Positions 18,321 to 27,310 of a stretch of DNA of 64,000 nucleotides are shown in pieces (position 1 is the first letter of the stretch; the number at the start of each line of letters is the position of its first letter). The position numbers and the translations under genes are program-made. Source of the DNA: Ochrobactrum quorumnocens (GTDB taxonomy: Bacteria > Pseudomonadota > Alphaproteobacteria > Rhizobiales > Rhizobiaceae); NCBI RefSeq assembly GCF_002278035.1, contig NZ_CP022603.1, positions 62,001 through 126,000 of the forward strand. Reading direction: 5' to 3'. The notes under the pieces were generated by a model. It saw nothing but the letters and a program-made list of their open reading frames with translations, ran no database searches and was not told the DNA's origin.

Positions 18321-18769
18321 CAGAATGGCCACCGGAACAGGGCAACAGGAAGCCCAAGCCCGACACGGAAGACCAGCCAGGCGATAAGGCAAAGTGCGGT
18401 TGAGAGAATGGTCAGGCTAAGTGGTTTGACGCGCAATTCCGCGAATGACGAAATCACCACAACGCCTAACACGGCGGGGATCAACCCGAGAGGACGGATC
18501 ATAATCGCAAAGGCCGCAACGCCGGTCAGAACGTAGATCGGTGTCCAGACGCGGATTTCCGGCATGACGCCCGTGCGGAAGAAAGCTGGAATGACGATCA
18601 CGAGACCAAATCCGGCCAGCACGATGCCCAGCGCGGTTGGGAACATGCCCGGCCCCATGCGCCGGAGCGTGCCCAACTCGTAAGTTACAGCCGCATACCA
18701 GGAGAATGCGAGGCCGAGGGCAACCAGCAGGATGCCGCCAACAATATCTCTATAATCTCGGGACAGCAT
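18320..18769 (-). CDS. tctB: Tripartite tricarboxylate transporter, small membrane subunit TctB
   Basis: 149 residues from the ATG at 18769 (MLSRDYRD). The ATG at 18784 would add five residues. Four hydrophobic segments and the family hallmark RRMGPGMFPTALG are visible. It is required for TctA function. It lies between tctC (123 bases upstream, with an intergenic hairpin) and tctA, in the usual C-B-A order. Confidence 0.9.
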   Translation of the reverse strand: MLSRDYRDIVGGILLVALGLAFSWYAAVTYELGTLRRMGPGMFPTALGIVLAGFGLVIVIPAFFRTGVMPEIRVWTPIYVLTGVAAFAIMIRPLGLIPAVLGVVVISSFAELRVKPLSLTILSTALCLIAWLVFRVGLGLPVALFRWPF

Positions 18770-18824
18770 TGTGCAGCACCCCAATGAAACAGGTTAAATT
18801 GTGCCGGATTTCGCACTGCTCAAA

Positions 18825-18861
18825 CGCATCCCGACGAGCGCCATAAATTTATCGGGATGCG
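18825..18861 (-). other. Intergenic hairpin between tctC and tctB
   Basis: CGCATCCCGA (18825-18834) pairs with TCGGGATGCG (18852-18861) around a 17-base loop. There is no T-run. It probably stabilises the upstream tctC message or partly terminates, giving more binding protein than membrane subunits. Confidence 0.45.
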
Positions 18862-18891
18862 CTCACAGCTTCGAAGTCTGGCCTGTGATGC

Positions 18892-19860
18892 TTAGTTTGC
18901 GTAAACGCCAGCTGCTTCGATCACCGGACGCCAAAGCTCGATTTCACTCTCAAGCTTTGCCCTTAGCGCCGTTGGTGTGGCATCTTCTTCCGATGAAGGC
19001 GTGGTGCCGAGATCAGCAAAGCGCGCGATGACGGTTTCGTCCTTGAGCGCAATCTGAAGAGCTTTGCTCAAACGCTCAACAACAGCTTCATCGGTCCCAG
19101 CTGGAGCATAGAGTCCATGCCAGATGCTGACGTTGAAATTAGGAATGCCTTTTTCAGCAACAGTTGGCAGATCGGGCAAGCTTGCCACGCGCTGAGGCAC
19201 GGTGACAGCAAAAGCCTTTACCGATCCATCCCGGATCTGGTTGGTGGTATTGGTTGTCTGATCGCACATCAGATCCACCTGTCCGCCCATGACGTCGGTC
19301 ATAGCAGGGCCAGTACCCTGATATGGAATTGTGGTCATCTGTGTACCAAGCGCATTCATCAGCAGCAGGCCACAAAGATGCGATGCCGCGCCAATGCCAG
19401 CATTGGCATACATGACCTCTTCGCCATTGGTCTTGATATATTCCAGCATTTCTTCGACGGAATTGGCCTCAAGATTGGAGCGGCCAATGATAGTCATCGG
19501 CACCTCTGTGACGAGGCCAACATAGGAGAAAGCTTCCAGCGGCTTGTATGGCAATTCGCGGTAGAGAGTGGCCGATGTCGCCATGCCGATATGATGGAGC
19601 AACAGCGTGTGACCATCATTCTTGGCTTGAGCGGCACGCGCAGCACCCAGCGTTCCGCCTGCGCCACCAACATTTTCAACGACGATCTGGCTGCCAAGAT
19701 CGCGGCTCATGGCCTGCGCGACAAGACGCGTCACAGTGTCAGTCGGTCCACCGGCCGTGAATGGTACGATGATCGTGATCGGCTGGCTTGGAAAGGACTG
19801 CGCAAATGCGGTTGCGGTAAGAGCGGTGAATGCCAAAGCAGTGAAAATGGCTTTTTTCAA
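18892..19860 (-). CDS. tctC: Tripartite tricarboxylate transporter substrate-binding protein TctC
   Basis: 322 residues. A signal peptide of about 20 residues ends TAFAQS. The mature protein starts with the Bug/TctC pattern (FPSQPITIIVPFTAGGPTDT) and carries the ligand loop region around VVENVGGAGGTLGA, as in the large periplasmic family expanded in Bordetella and relatives. It captures the carboxylate for TctAB. It is the first gene of the tctCBA operon. A long 265-base leader separates it from the two-component genes. Confidence 0.93.
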   Translation of the reverse strand: MKKAIFTALAFTALTATAFAQSFPSQPITIIVPFTAGGPTDTVTRLVAQAMSRDLGSQIVVENVGGAGGTLGAARAAQAKNDGHTLLLHHIGMATSATLYRELPYKPLEAFSYVGLVTEVPMTIIGRSNLEANSVEEMLEYIKTNGEEVMYANAGIGAASHLCGLLLMNALGTQMTTIPYQGTGPAMTDVMGGQVDLMCDQTTNTTNQIRDGSVKAFAVTVPQRVASLPDLPTVAEKGIPNFNVSIWHGLYAPAGTDEAVVERLSKALQIALKDETVIARFADLGTTPSSEEDATPTALRAKLESEIELWRPVIEAAGVYAN

Positions 19861-20064
19861 TTGAGTTCCTCCCGGATGTCTTTGCCCCTGATGCCCTGAA
19901 AAGGCTCACGGTGTGGACGGGCGGAACAACGTAAACGGGCACAGCGCACCCGCTTACGCAGTGGTTCCTCCCAGACCACTCATCGCGATAACGCGGTCGG
20001 ATCGTTTGCCGCGCAAGGTAAAGCTCGGCGTAAACTGGCTTTTTTCGTCAGTTTATGTGCGGTC

Positions 20065-20117
20065 ATGGGTGGAAACGGTAACGTTCGACGCAAATAGATG
20101 GGTGGATTTCCACCCAT
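20065..20117. promoter_or_regulatory. Perfect dyad plus half-site upstream of tctC
   Basis: ATGGGTGGATTTCCACCCAT (20098-20117) is a perfect inverted repeat, and a further ATGGGTGGAAAC half-site starts at 20065. They lie 205-257 bases upstream of tctC, just after the response-regulator stop. This position suits an upstream activator site for the adjacent NtrC-type regulator. It could also be a hairpin ending the regulator mRNA, though no T-run is present. No clear sigma-54 -24/-12 element was found by eye. Confidence 0.45.
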
Positions 20118-20125
20118 GTTGGCAG

Positions 20126-21478
20126 TCAATCTTCCTGCGAGCTGATGAAGCTCTGTTTGTCCAAGCCGAATTTCTGCATCTTCTCGTAGAGTGATTTGCG
20201 CGATAGGCCGAGGGTTTCATAGACCGGTTTGAGGCTTCCGCGATGCATCACGAGTTCGCTCGCAATGATGCTTTTTTCAAAAGCAGCAACGCGATCAGCA
20301 AGGCGCATGGGGCGCATCTGGTGTTTGCGATCATCATCAAACTGCAGACCAAGACCAAGCCCGAAGCGGTCGGCAGCGTTGCGCAGTTCACGCACATTCC
20401 CCGGCCATTCACGCTCCGTAAGTGTCGTTACGAGATGCGGTGGAACGGGTGTCGGATCATTGCGATAACGCGCTGCGGCTTCGTTGACGAGTTTAAGGAA
20501 AAGGAGTGACACATCCTCCCGGCGTTCGGCCAGCGAGGGCACCTTGATTGTCACGACATTGAGGCGGTAAAGCAGATCGGCACGGAAGCGACCGGCAGTT
20601 ACTTCATCTTCAAGATTTGCTTTGCTGGTCGCGATAAAGCGAACATCCAGCGGATAAACTTCGTTCGATCCCAGCCGCGTGATCGTGCGTTCTTGAATGA
20701 CACGCAATAACTTCGCCTGCATGTCGCTGGGCATGGTTGCGATTTCATCAAGGAGAATTGTCCCTCCTTGAGCGAGTTCAAACTTGCCAAAGCGAGCACG
20801 CATTGCGCCCGGAAAAGCACCCGGCTCATGACCGAACAATTCGCTCTCGATAAGATTGCTCGGAAGCGCTGCACAATTGATTGCGATAAAGGGCTTGTCA
20901 GCCCGGCCGCTCAGGTCGTGCAGAGTCCGAGCCACCACTTCTTTACCCGTACCGGTTGCGCCGACGATCAGAACATCGGCTTCTGTGGGACCGACTGCTC
21001 GCACATGATAGCGCAAGTCAATCATGACCTGTGTTCGTCCGACGAGGCGTTGCTCTATATCGTCTCTCTGTCCAGCGGCAGCACGCAGGAGGCGGTTTTC
21101 CATGACCAGTTGACGCCGATCGAGCGCACGCCCGACGGTCTCAGCCAGTTGCTGCATGGCAAAAGGCTTTTCGAGAAAATCATAGGCGCCGTCACGTATC
21201 GCACGTACCGCCAATTGCACATCGCCATGACCCGTAAACACAATGACAGGCGTTTCCGGGTCCAGCTCATGAATGCGTGACATCAGTGTCAGACCATCCA
21301 TGCCGGGCATACGAATATCAGTGACAACAATGCCTTTGAAGCCAAAGCCGACCAGTTCGAGTACACGCTCCGCACTGGCCAATTGACGGACGCGATAACC
21401 CATGAATTTGAGCCCAAGTGCTATGGCTTCGCGTGTCTCTTCCTCGTCATCAATCAGGAGGATTTCGCCAACATTCAT
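20126..21478 (-). CDS. Sigma-54-type response regulator (NtrC/DctD family)
   Basis: 450 residues. The receiver domain (about 1-120) has the acidic pair in LLIDDEE, the phospho-acceptor Asp in VVTDIRMPGMDG and a KPF lysine. The AAA+ domain has Walker A VGATGTGKEVVA, the loop GAFPGA where most family members have GAFTGA, and Walker B GTILLDEIA. A C-terminal Fis-like helix-turn-helix (YETLGLSRKSLYEKMQKFG) follows. It overlaps the kinase gene by four bases. Together with the neighbours it should activate tctCBA from a sigma-54 promoter in response to external carboxylates (inferred by analogy to DctB/DctD). Confidence 0.92.
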   Translation of the reverse strand: MNVGEILLIDDEEETREAIALGLKFMGYRVRQLASAERVLELVGFGFKGIVVTDIRMPGMDGLTLMSRIHELDPETPVIVFTGHGDVQLAVRAIRDGAYDFLEKPFAMQQLAETVGRALDRRQLVMENRLLRAAAGQRDDIEQRLVGRTQVMIDLRYHVRAVGPTEADVLIVGATGTGKEVVARTLHDLSGRADKPFIAINCAALPSNLIESELFGHEPGAFPGAMRARFGKFELAQGGTILLDEIATMPSDMQAKLLRVIQERTITRLGSNEVYPLDVRFIATSKANLEDEVTAGRFRADLLYRLNVVTIKVPSLAERREDVSLLFLKLVNEAAARYRNDPTPVPPHLVTTLTEREWPGNVRELRNAADRFGLGLGLQFDDDRKHQMRPMRLADRVAAFEKSIIASELVMHRGSLKPVYETLGLSRKSLYEKMQKFGLDKQSFISSQED

Positions 21479-23322
21479 ATGTCTTTTCCAGTTCCTTGCT
21501 TCGATGGTGCGGCTGCTTTTTGGAGACTGATGCAGAATTCTGCACCGCCTTCGGTCAGATTACGCACGGACAGTTCCCCATCGAAGTCTTTGACAATGTT
21601 GTAGGAAATGGAGAGGCCTAAGCCTAAACCTTTACCGACGCCCTTGGTCGAGAAAAATGGGTCATAAATGCGGGCGGCGATAGCATCGGGAACGCCGGGG
21701 CCGTTATCTGTGATCTTGATCAGGACACGGTTAAGCTCTGTGTTCACATCGATGCCGATAAATCTGTTTTCCTGCCCTTCGACGGCATCGGCAGCATTCG
21801 AGATGATGTTAACCAGGACTTGTTGCAGTCGCACAGAGTCAGCGAGCACCCAAGTCTCTTCGTCGTGCTGAATGAAGGAGAGGTCAACTTTCGCGACGCT
21901 GAGGCGCCAGAGAATGATTTCTTTCGTATCGCGGATGACATCTTGTGCTTTGACGGAGCGCAGCTTTTTATTGGGCCGCCGGGCAAAATTGCGTAGGTGC
22001 TTGCTAATGCTTGTCATGCGCTCCACGACTTTCAATATCCGGTCCAACCCCGCTTTGGCATCTCGATCACGTCCCTGATCGAGCATCAGGCCAGAGACTT
22101 CGGCATAGGCGCGTACTGCAGCAAGCGGCTGATTGAACTCATGCGAGAGTGCTGCCGACATTTGACCAAGTGCCGCGAGCTTTCCTGCGTGAACAAGCTC
22201 AACTTGCGTGCGGCGCAGCTGGCGCTCGGTTGCACGTCGTTCTTCCACTTCGGTTGCCAGTTTTTCATTCGTAGTCGCTAGTTCAACGGTGCGCGCCGCA
22301 ACACGAAACTCCAATTGTTCCTTGATTTCTCGTTGGGCTGCGAGTCGTTCAGCAAGTCGGGTACGGTTTTGCAGGAAGACCGCGATTGCCATTGCCCCGA
22401 GACCAACCAGCAATAACAGGGCAATCACGGATGTATATGCTTGATTTCGCGCGGGACGAGTTGCCAACAACACGCTGACAGTCCAGCCTGCGTCGGCCAT
22501 TTCGTCGGACAGTATAAGATATTCAATTGTCCGTTCCGCGTCGTCCATCTCCAATAGCGTGTCGCCGCGATCTGTTTGGGTGCTTCTGACTGGTATTGCG
22601 ACCAATGGTGTTTCCGCATAGCGTCGGGTATGGGCAGTGCGGGCAACCTGATCAGGGGTGAGGGGGCCTATGCTTTTGAAGAGCCATTCAGGCCGTCCCG
22701 ACATGAAGATTATACCTTCGGGATCGGTCACAATGATTTCGAAATCATTGCCATGCCAAGAACGCTCGATCACATCTATATCGACTTTAAATGCAAGAAC
22801 ACCCCGAGCTTGTCCATCGACCATAACGGGCGCACTGAAGTAATAGCCGCGTTTGCCGGATGTTGTACCAAGAGCAAAGAAACGGCCGCTGTCGCCAGCG
22901 ATCGCATTGAAAAAATAGGGGCGATAGCTGAAGTTTTCTCCGACAAAAGGCCTCTGATCATTGTAATTTGAGGCGGCAATCGTCACGCCATTGTCGTTCA
23001 TCAGATAAATGTCTGAAGACTCAAGTAGGTTATTGATTGATTGCAGATACTGGTTCACTGCCGCGACATTTTTAGCGGCAGGGTCGCGAACCAGATTTTG
23101 AATGGTGTCATGTTCGGCGATGAGCGCCGGAAGCTTTTCATAGCGTGCCAATTGGCCCGCGAGCGCAGAAGACGCCAACCCTAAAGTATTTTCGCCCCGC
23201 TGATGCAATCCGTTCAGCGCGATAGACATCATGTGTTTTGTGCCAAAAACAGCAATCAGGACCGATATCAAAAGGGCGAGTATCGCCAAGGTCATCCAGT
23301 CAAATCGCCAGTGTCTTCTCAT
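21475..23322 (-). CDS. Sensor histidine kinase, DctB-like
   Basis: 615 residues. TM1 lies near residues 13-33 and TM2 near 300-320. A periplasmic double-Cache-type sensor sits between them, including NDNGVTIAASNY and GKRGYYFSAPV, which resemble the dicarboxylate sensor DctB. A coiled coil then leads to HisKA with the phospho-His in ALSHEFNQPLAAVRAY, an N-box QVLVNIISNAADA and G-boxes DNGPGVPD and GLGLGLSISY. It is first in the kinase-regulator operon and faces the tct genes in the same orientation. The likely ligand is a di- or tricarboxylate. Confidence 0.92.
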   Translation of the reverse strand: MRRHWRFDWMTLAILALLISVLIAVFGTKHMMSIALNGLHQRGENTLGLASSALAGQLARYEKLPALIAEHDTIQNLVRDPAAKNVAAVNQYLQSINNLLESSDIYLMNDNGVTIAASNYNDQRPFVGENFSYRPYFFNAIAGDSGRFFALGTTSGKRGYYFSAPVMVDGQARGVLAFKVDIDVIERSWHGNDFEIIVTDPEGIIFMSGRPEWLFKSIGPLTPDQVARTAHTRRYAETPLVAIPVRSTQTDRGDTLLEMDDAERTIEYLILSDEMADAGWTVSVLLATRPARNQAYTSVIALLLLVGLGAMAIAVFLQNRTRLAERLAAQREIKEQLEFRVAARTVELATTNEKLATEVEERRATERQLRRTQVELVHAGKLAALGQMSAALSHEFNQPLAAVRAYAEVSGLMLDQGRDRDAKAGLDRILKVVERMTSISKHLRNFARRPNKKLRSVKAQDVIRDTKEIILWRLSVAKVDLSFIQHDEETWVLADSVRLQQVLVNIISNAADAVEGQENRFIGIDVNTELNRVLIKITDNGPGVPDAIAARIYDPFFSTKGVGKGLGLGLSISYNIVKDFDGELSVRNLTEGGAEFCISLQKAAAPSKQGTGKDI

Positions 23323-23556
23323 TCCGCCTCCTCCCAGAATGGAATAGAAATATATATTGCCGCGAAAATTGCTATATCGAAAGTTTTCCCGATAGAAATA
23401 TTACGTTCAAACCGCGATAGTATTCAGCGCTCTAACGGAGAAAACGCTAAGATTTCTTTAGTGGGATCTGATGATTGCGATAATCTTGGGGCATAAGAAT
23501 TCAATATTCTAATGGCCGAAATTATTCGTTGATGAGAGAACGCGGACTGGGAAAGC

Positions 23557-23928
23557 TTAACGAAGAGGTTTCTTCATGATTAACGGGCCATTCGATTGAG
23601 GGGCCGTAAATCTCATCACAACGCGAACGGTTCTTGATTTAACAGAAGTCTTGCTTGCGCATTCCAACAATGCCTGTTGGGCACTAACAGCAAATTCCTC
23701 ACCGGCTTTGCGTACAGGCTGATAATCGACTGTCACAACGCGCAATAACTCACCGTCTGAGTTGTAGGTGACTTCAAATGTCGCTGATGCCCTTTGATAA
23801 TCAACACCTTCAGGGAGTGTCCAACACTTGGCTGCCATTTCTGTCACTATTTCCGCATCCGTGGCAGCAAACGCGACGGCTGGGTTCAATGTGAGTGTGG
23901 CAATTCCAAGTAAGATCAGGTTTTTCAT
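23557..23928 (-). CDS. Secreted TolA C-terminal-like (TonB_C-fold) protein
   Basis: 123 residues from the ATG at 23928, preceded by AGGGAG. A longer frame to 24012 lacks a ribosome site and would bury the signal peptide. Residues 1-21 are a Sec signal ending AFA. The rest (CWTLPEGVDYQRASATFEV, then YNSDGELLRVVTVDYQP and a final ALLECAS) resembles the C-terminal domain of TolA, with the two cysteines typical of that domain. It lacks the TolA membrane anchor and long helix, so it is a free periplasmic relative of unknown partner. Confidence 0.7.
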   Translation of the reverse strand: MKNLILLGIATLTLNPAVAFAATDAEIVTEMAAKCWTLPEGVDYQRASATFEVTYNSDGELLRVVTVDYQPVRKAGEEFAVSAQQALLECASKTSVKSRTVRVVMRFTAPQSNGPLIMKKPLR

Positions 23929-24045
23929 ACGTCTCCCTTGCAGGCCAGTTCGGTTAATAACCCTGTATGAACAAGGTAGGTACGGACCGGACTGAATGCC
24001 AGCGTAATACACTGGATAGAGTGTGCGGTCGAGTTTAGAACAACC

Positions 24046-24088
24046 TGTGGATAATTTATGCTTATCCTGTGGAGCGCTTTGTGGATAA
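24046..24088. promoter_or_regulatory. Cluster of DnaA-box-like sites
   Basis: Two exact 9-mers TGTGGATAA (24046-24054 and 24080-24088), with the near-match TTATCCTGT (24062-24070) between them, fall within 43 bases, followed by an A/T-rich run (TTGAATTTATTATAATTATA) from about 24114. The surrounding 24013-24402 (390 bases) holds no gene I can support. This could be a DnaA-titration or DnaA-regulated site. It is small for a replication origin and the usual origin neighbours are absent. Confidence 0.45.
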
Positions 24089-24402
24089 GTCAGACGTGAT
24101 TTATCTTTAAAGGATTGAATTTATTATAATTATAAGTGGCCCTGAGAGGGGAAACTTCAACAAAAACTGAAGTATGATAATGTTTTCATTGATTGCCGAT
24201 GCCGACTATTCTCTTCGTTAAAAGCATTTGCTCGTCTTGATCTGTCTCAATATCAGTGCAGAATATGTTGCATGCATTTGCCGGACATTTTTGTAACCAG
24301 TTGTAATTGCAGAGAATCTACTTGTAGAACGACGTGGCATGAAATGTCATATAAATGAATAATTGTGCAGGCTTAACGCATTGATTTCAAAGGGAAATGT
24401 TT

Positions 24403-24476
24403 TGGAGGCCTCACCCGGAATCGAACCGGGGTGCAAGGATTTGCAGTCCTCTGCGTAACCACTCCGCCATGAGGCC
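24403..24476 (-). tRNA. tRNA-Cys (GCA)
   Basis: A 74-base cloverleaf on the minus strand with a seven-base acceptor stem GGCCTCA/TGAGGCC, anticodon loop ACTGCAAAT (anticodon GCA), T-loop GTTCGATTC, discriminator U typical of cysteine tRNAs, and an encoded CCA end. Confidence 0.96.
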
Positions 24477-24613
24477 ATCCGTAAGAGGTCTGTCAAATCA
24501 GTCAGCGCTCTCTTGAGCAGTTCCAATATTGATCCAGACACGCTTCGTCAAGCGGTTAGCCGTGATTGATTTATTTTTCTCCAAGACTTTGTTGCGGGTA
24601 CCGGAGGAAAGAG

Positions 24614-25975
24614 TCATTCGTCCGGGTCACGGTCGGCGGGCGTTTGCGGGCGTGCAAGATTACCTTTTGAAAACGTGTAGCCTGTTTCGACTGCGTTCCG
24701 GCCAAATTTGTTGCGTAGGCGATCAATAGCACCTTCTGCGACAGCACGTTTTGTGGCCTGTGTGTCGACCAGATCCGGCGGGTCGGCGCGGTCGTCTGAT
24801 GAGAGTTCACCCACACCAATGCCAAGCAGCCGGAACTTGGTTCCATCCAGTTCTTTTTCCAGAAGCTGAAGGCCAGTACGGAAAATACGATCCGCAAGCT
24901 GAGTAGGGTCAGCCAGTTGGCGATTGCGCGTCCGCAACTTGAAGTCTTGTGTTTTGAGCTTGAGCACGACCGTCCGTCCGGCAATGTCACCAGCCTTCAG
25001 ACGCTGCGATACCTTCTCGGACAACGCACGCAGGACAGGGACCAGATCGCTTGCTTGCGAGAGGTCTTTGTTGAATGTTGTTTCGGCTGAAACACTTTTC
25101 ATATCATGTTCGGGTTCAACCTTGCGGCTATCTTGTCCACGTGACAGCCTGAATAGCCGCTGACCCATTGTGCCATAGGCTTTCATCAGTGCACCTTCAT
25201 CCATCATCTGAAGTTGTCCGATGGTGCGAATGCCATCACTCTCGAGCTTGGCATTGAAGGATTTGCCTACACCCCAGATCATGCTGACCGGTTTGTTACG
25301 CAGAAAATCGAGCGCTTCGGCTTCACCGATGATAGAAAATCCACGCGGCTTTTCAAGGTCAGAGGCCACCTTAGCCAAATACTTGCAATAGGATAGGCCT
25401 ACCGAAATGGTAATGCCTATTTCTTCTTCGACCCGTCTGGCAAAGCGTGCCAGCACAATCGCCGCTGGTGCACGATGCAGTCGCTCTGTACCTCCCAGAT
25501 CGAGGAATGCCTCATCAATGGAAATGGGTTCGACGAGTGGAGTGAGATCGCGCATCAGTTGTCGAACTTCACGCCCGACACGCGCGTATTTCTCCATATT
25601 CGGTTTAACGACAACTGCTTCAGGGCAAGCTTCAAGCGCTTTGAACATTGGCATGGCAGACCGAACACCATGAATGCGCGCAATATAGCAAGCGGTCGAA
25701 ACTACGCCACGCTTGCCACCACCAATGATAAGCGGTTTGTCGCGAAGCTCCGGATTATCCCGCTTTTCTACCGATGCATAAAATGCGTCGCAATCGACAT
25801 GGGCGAGCGACAGCTTGTAAAGCTCTGCATGGCGAACCAGACGTGGGCTGCCACAGGCGCGGCAGCGTCGCGCGGTTTCGAGTTTTTGCAGCGATAGGCA
25901 ATCGCGGCAGAAACCATGTTCTGAACTATTTTCTGCGAATTGGTTGGCCATGGCTGCATGCGGTTTGATGAACAT
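24614..25975 (-). CDS. dinB: DNA polymerase IV (Y-family) with N-terminal zinc-ribbon extension
   Basis: 453 residues. Translesion polymerase that extends mismatched or damaged templates. The palm has [12 protein letters not shown] and [11 protein letters not shown] with the catalytic carboxylates. The fingers ([14 protein letters not shown]), thumb and little-finger domains follow. Unlike E. coli DinB (about 350 residues) it has about 50 extra N-terminal residues with two Cys pairs (CRDC near 23 and CRACG near 38) that could bind zinc, a form known from rhizobial relatives. The C-terminus lacks a clear QLxLF beta-clamp motif. Start choice: an ATG at 25951 is also possible. Confidence 0.93.
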   Translation of the reverse strand: MFIKPHAAMANQFAENSSEHGFCRDCLSLQKLETARRCRACGSPRLVRHAELYKLSLAHVDCDAFYASVEKRDNPELRDKPLIIGGGKRGVVSTACYIARIHGVRSAMPMFKALEACPEAVVVKPNMEKYARVGREVRQLMRDLTPLVEPISIDEAFLDLGGTERLHRAPAAIVLARFARRVEEEIGITISVGLSYCKYLAKVASDLEKPRGFSIIGEAEALDFLRNKPVSMIWGVGKSFNAKLESDGIRTIGQLQMMDEGALMKAYGTMGQRLFRLSRGQDSRKVEPEHDMKSVSAETTFNKDLSQASDLVPVLRALSEKVSQRLKAGDIAGRTVVLKLKTQDFKLRTRNRQLADPTQLADRIFRTGLQLLEKELDGTKFRLLGIGVGELSSDDRADPPDLVDTQATKRAVAEGAIDRLRNKFGRNAVETGYTFSKGNLARPQTPADRDPDE

Positions 25976-26299
25976 AAAAGGAACATCGTTTTATAGCACT
26001 AAAGCTTGGGAATGCCATCGTCACACTGATGTCCTGTCAGCTGTGCACTTGACATTGGCAAGGATATCACCAAGTTTAGCACTATGAACAACCGTTTTGC
26101 TTCCATACTCCATCGGGTTCAACCGATCACGGGATAGCAACCCTCGAGTCCTGCTCAGCGCAGAGGATTCCGGGGGACGGTTTGCCGCTTGCCTTCAAGC
26201 GGAATTACTAAAAGCGCTTTCTTCCAAAATTCAATCAGTTACTCCGGACCGGAATCGTTACGGAGAACAATTATCATTAGACAGCAGTGAGCTATCGTC
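25976..26299. other. Intergenic region between dinB and the rnk-like gene
   Basis: 324 bases between divergent genes. It should contain both promoters. An open plus-strand frame (26097-26300) lacks a ribosome site and any recognisable domain. No repeat or RNA structure was recognised. Confidence 0.5.
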
Positions 26300-26713
26300 A
26301 TGAGCGTAAAGAACCGCAAGAAGCCTAAGATCGTCGTCAGCGACATCGATCACGAACGCCTGACAATTCTGGCCGGTAACGTCTCCGAAAAACTGGAGGA
26401 AGTGGCCGAGGAATTGTTGCAGGAACTCGACCGCGCCAAGGTGGTGCCGCAGAAGAAACTGCCAGCGGATGTCGTTCATATGGGGTCGACTGTCGAATTT
26501 CGCTCTAATGACGGTCACGAGCGTAAGGTAACGCTGGTTTATCCGGGCGAGGCGGATATTGCTCAGGGCAAGATTTCTATTTTGACGCCAATCGGCACGG
26601 CACTTATCGGCCTGACGCCAGGCCAGTCCATGTCATGGATTGCACGCGACGGCAAAGCTCATGAGTTGAGCGTTTTGAGTGTATCTGCTGCAGAAGTCGC
26701 AGGCGCAGAGTAA
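26300..26713 (+). CDS. rnk: Rnk/GreA C-terminal-domain protein (nucleoside diphosphate kinase regulator)
   Basis: 137 residues. The N-terminal part is helical with acidic and basic residues (KLEEVAEELLQELDRA), and the C-terminal GreA/GreB FKBP-like domain runs from about residue 55 (MGSTVEFRSNDGHERKVTLV, then ILTPIGTALIGLTPGQS). Rnk proteins bind RNA polymerase near the secondary channel but have a shortened coiled coil. This one fits Rnk rather than a transcript-cleavage Gre factor. It is monocistronic and followed by a strong terminator. Confidence 0.82.
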   Translation: MSVKNRKKPKIVVSDIDHERLTILAGNVSEKLEEVAEELLQELDRAKVVPQKKLPADVVHMGSTVEFRSNDGHERKVTLVYPGEADIAQGKISILTPIGTALIGLTPGQSMSWIARDGKAHELSVLSVSAAEVAGAE

Positions 26714-26728
26714 ATTTTAGCGACGACA

Positions 26729-26755
26729 AAAAAGCGCCTAGAACGGGCGCTTTTT
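26729..26755 (+). terminator. Rho-independent terminator after the rnk-like gene
   Basis: AAAAAGCGCC and GGCGCTTTTT form a ten-bp stem with a seven-base loop and a T-run. It sits 16 bases after the stop and may also serve the convergent DUF3572 gene. Confidence 0.85.
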
Positions 26756-26797
26756 ATATAGGGAGCTGCTGAGACGGTGTGTATTCGCTGTGCCGTT

Positions 26798-27085
26798 CTA
26801 AAGATGCTGGTTTAACCCACCGGGCAGCAGTGAAGCGGCCTTTTCAATACTCGCTGGATCGCGCCCTGTTTCCTCGCAAAAGCGCAGCAGGGTCGGTTCG
26901 TGGCTGAGATAAAATTGCAGGACGCCCTCCAGAAACCCCGGTTCTTGAGCCGCAGATCGAATTGATGAGATCTCGATCCCAGTGAGTGCGAGAAAGCGCG
27001 GCATCAGATCCTTGTCCTGAGCCAACCATACGAGCGCTTCGACTGCAAGGTTTTCTGCATCCGCTTGGCTCATGAGGCTTTTCAT
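26798..27085 (-). CDS. DUF3572 family protein
   Basis: 95 residues, small, acidic and helical. The opening AENLAVEALVWLAQDKDLMPRFLALTG and the later FLEGVLQFYLSHEPTLLRFCE match the pattern of the DUF3572 family of alphaproteobacteria. Its function is unknown. It is divergent from divK across 225 bases, an arrangement familiar from rhizobial genomes, so a shared control region is possible. Confidence 0.8.
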   Translation of the reverse strand: MKSLMSQADAENLAVEALVWLAQDKDLMPRFLALTGIEISSIRSAAQEPGFLEGVLQFYLSHEPTLLRFCEETGRDPASIEKAASLLPGGLNQHL

Positions 27086-27310
27086 CTGCTTCTCCGCTTT
27101 AAATCATTTGTTTTGGCATTTCAGGTCCCGGAAAGGCCGATTCCTGTTCTTCCCGGATATATCTTACAATAGCCGCGCGACAATGCGAGATTTGGCGAAT
27201 ATTTGCCATTCGTCAATGAAATGCGCTTAAACTATATAGGAACCATGTCGGTGTGATGGGCAGAACAAACCTGTCTTTGAACAGGAAAGAATAAGGCCAG
27301 GGAATATTCG

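Noticed and set aside
19117..19899. 260-codon plus-strand open frame
   Set aside because: Antisense to tctC, which has a signal peptide and family signature.
24013..24402. Chromosomal replication origin
   Set aside because: Only two perfect DnaA boxes. None of the usual origin neighbours (dnaA, hemE, parAB, repABC) is nearby. Recorded as a DnaA-site cluster only.
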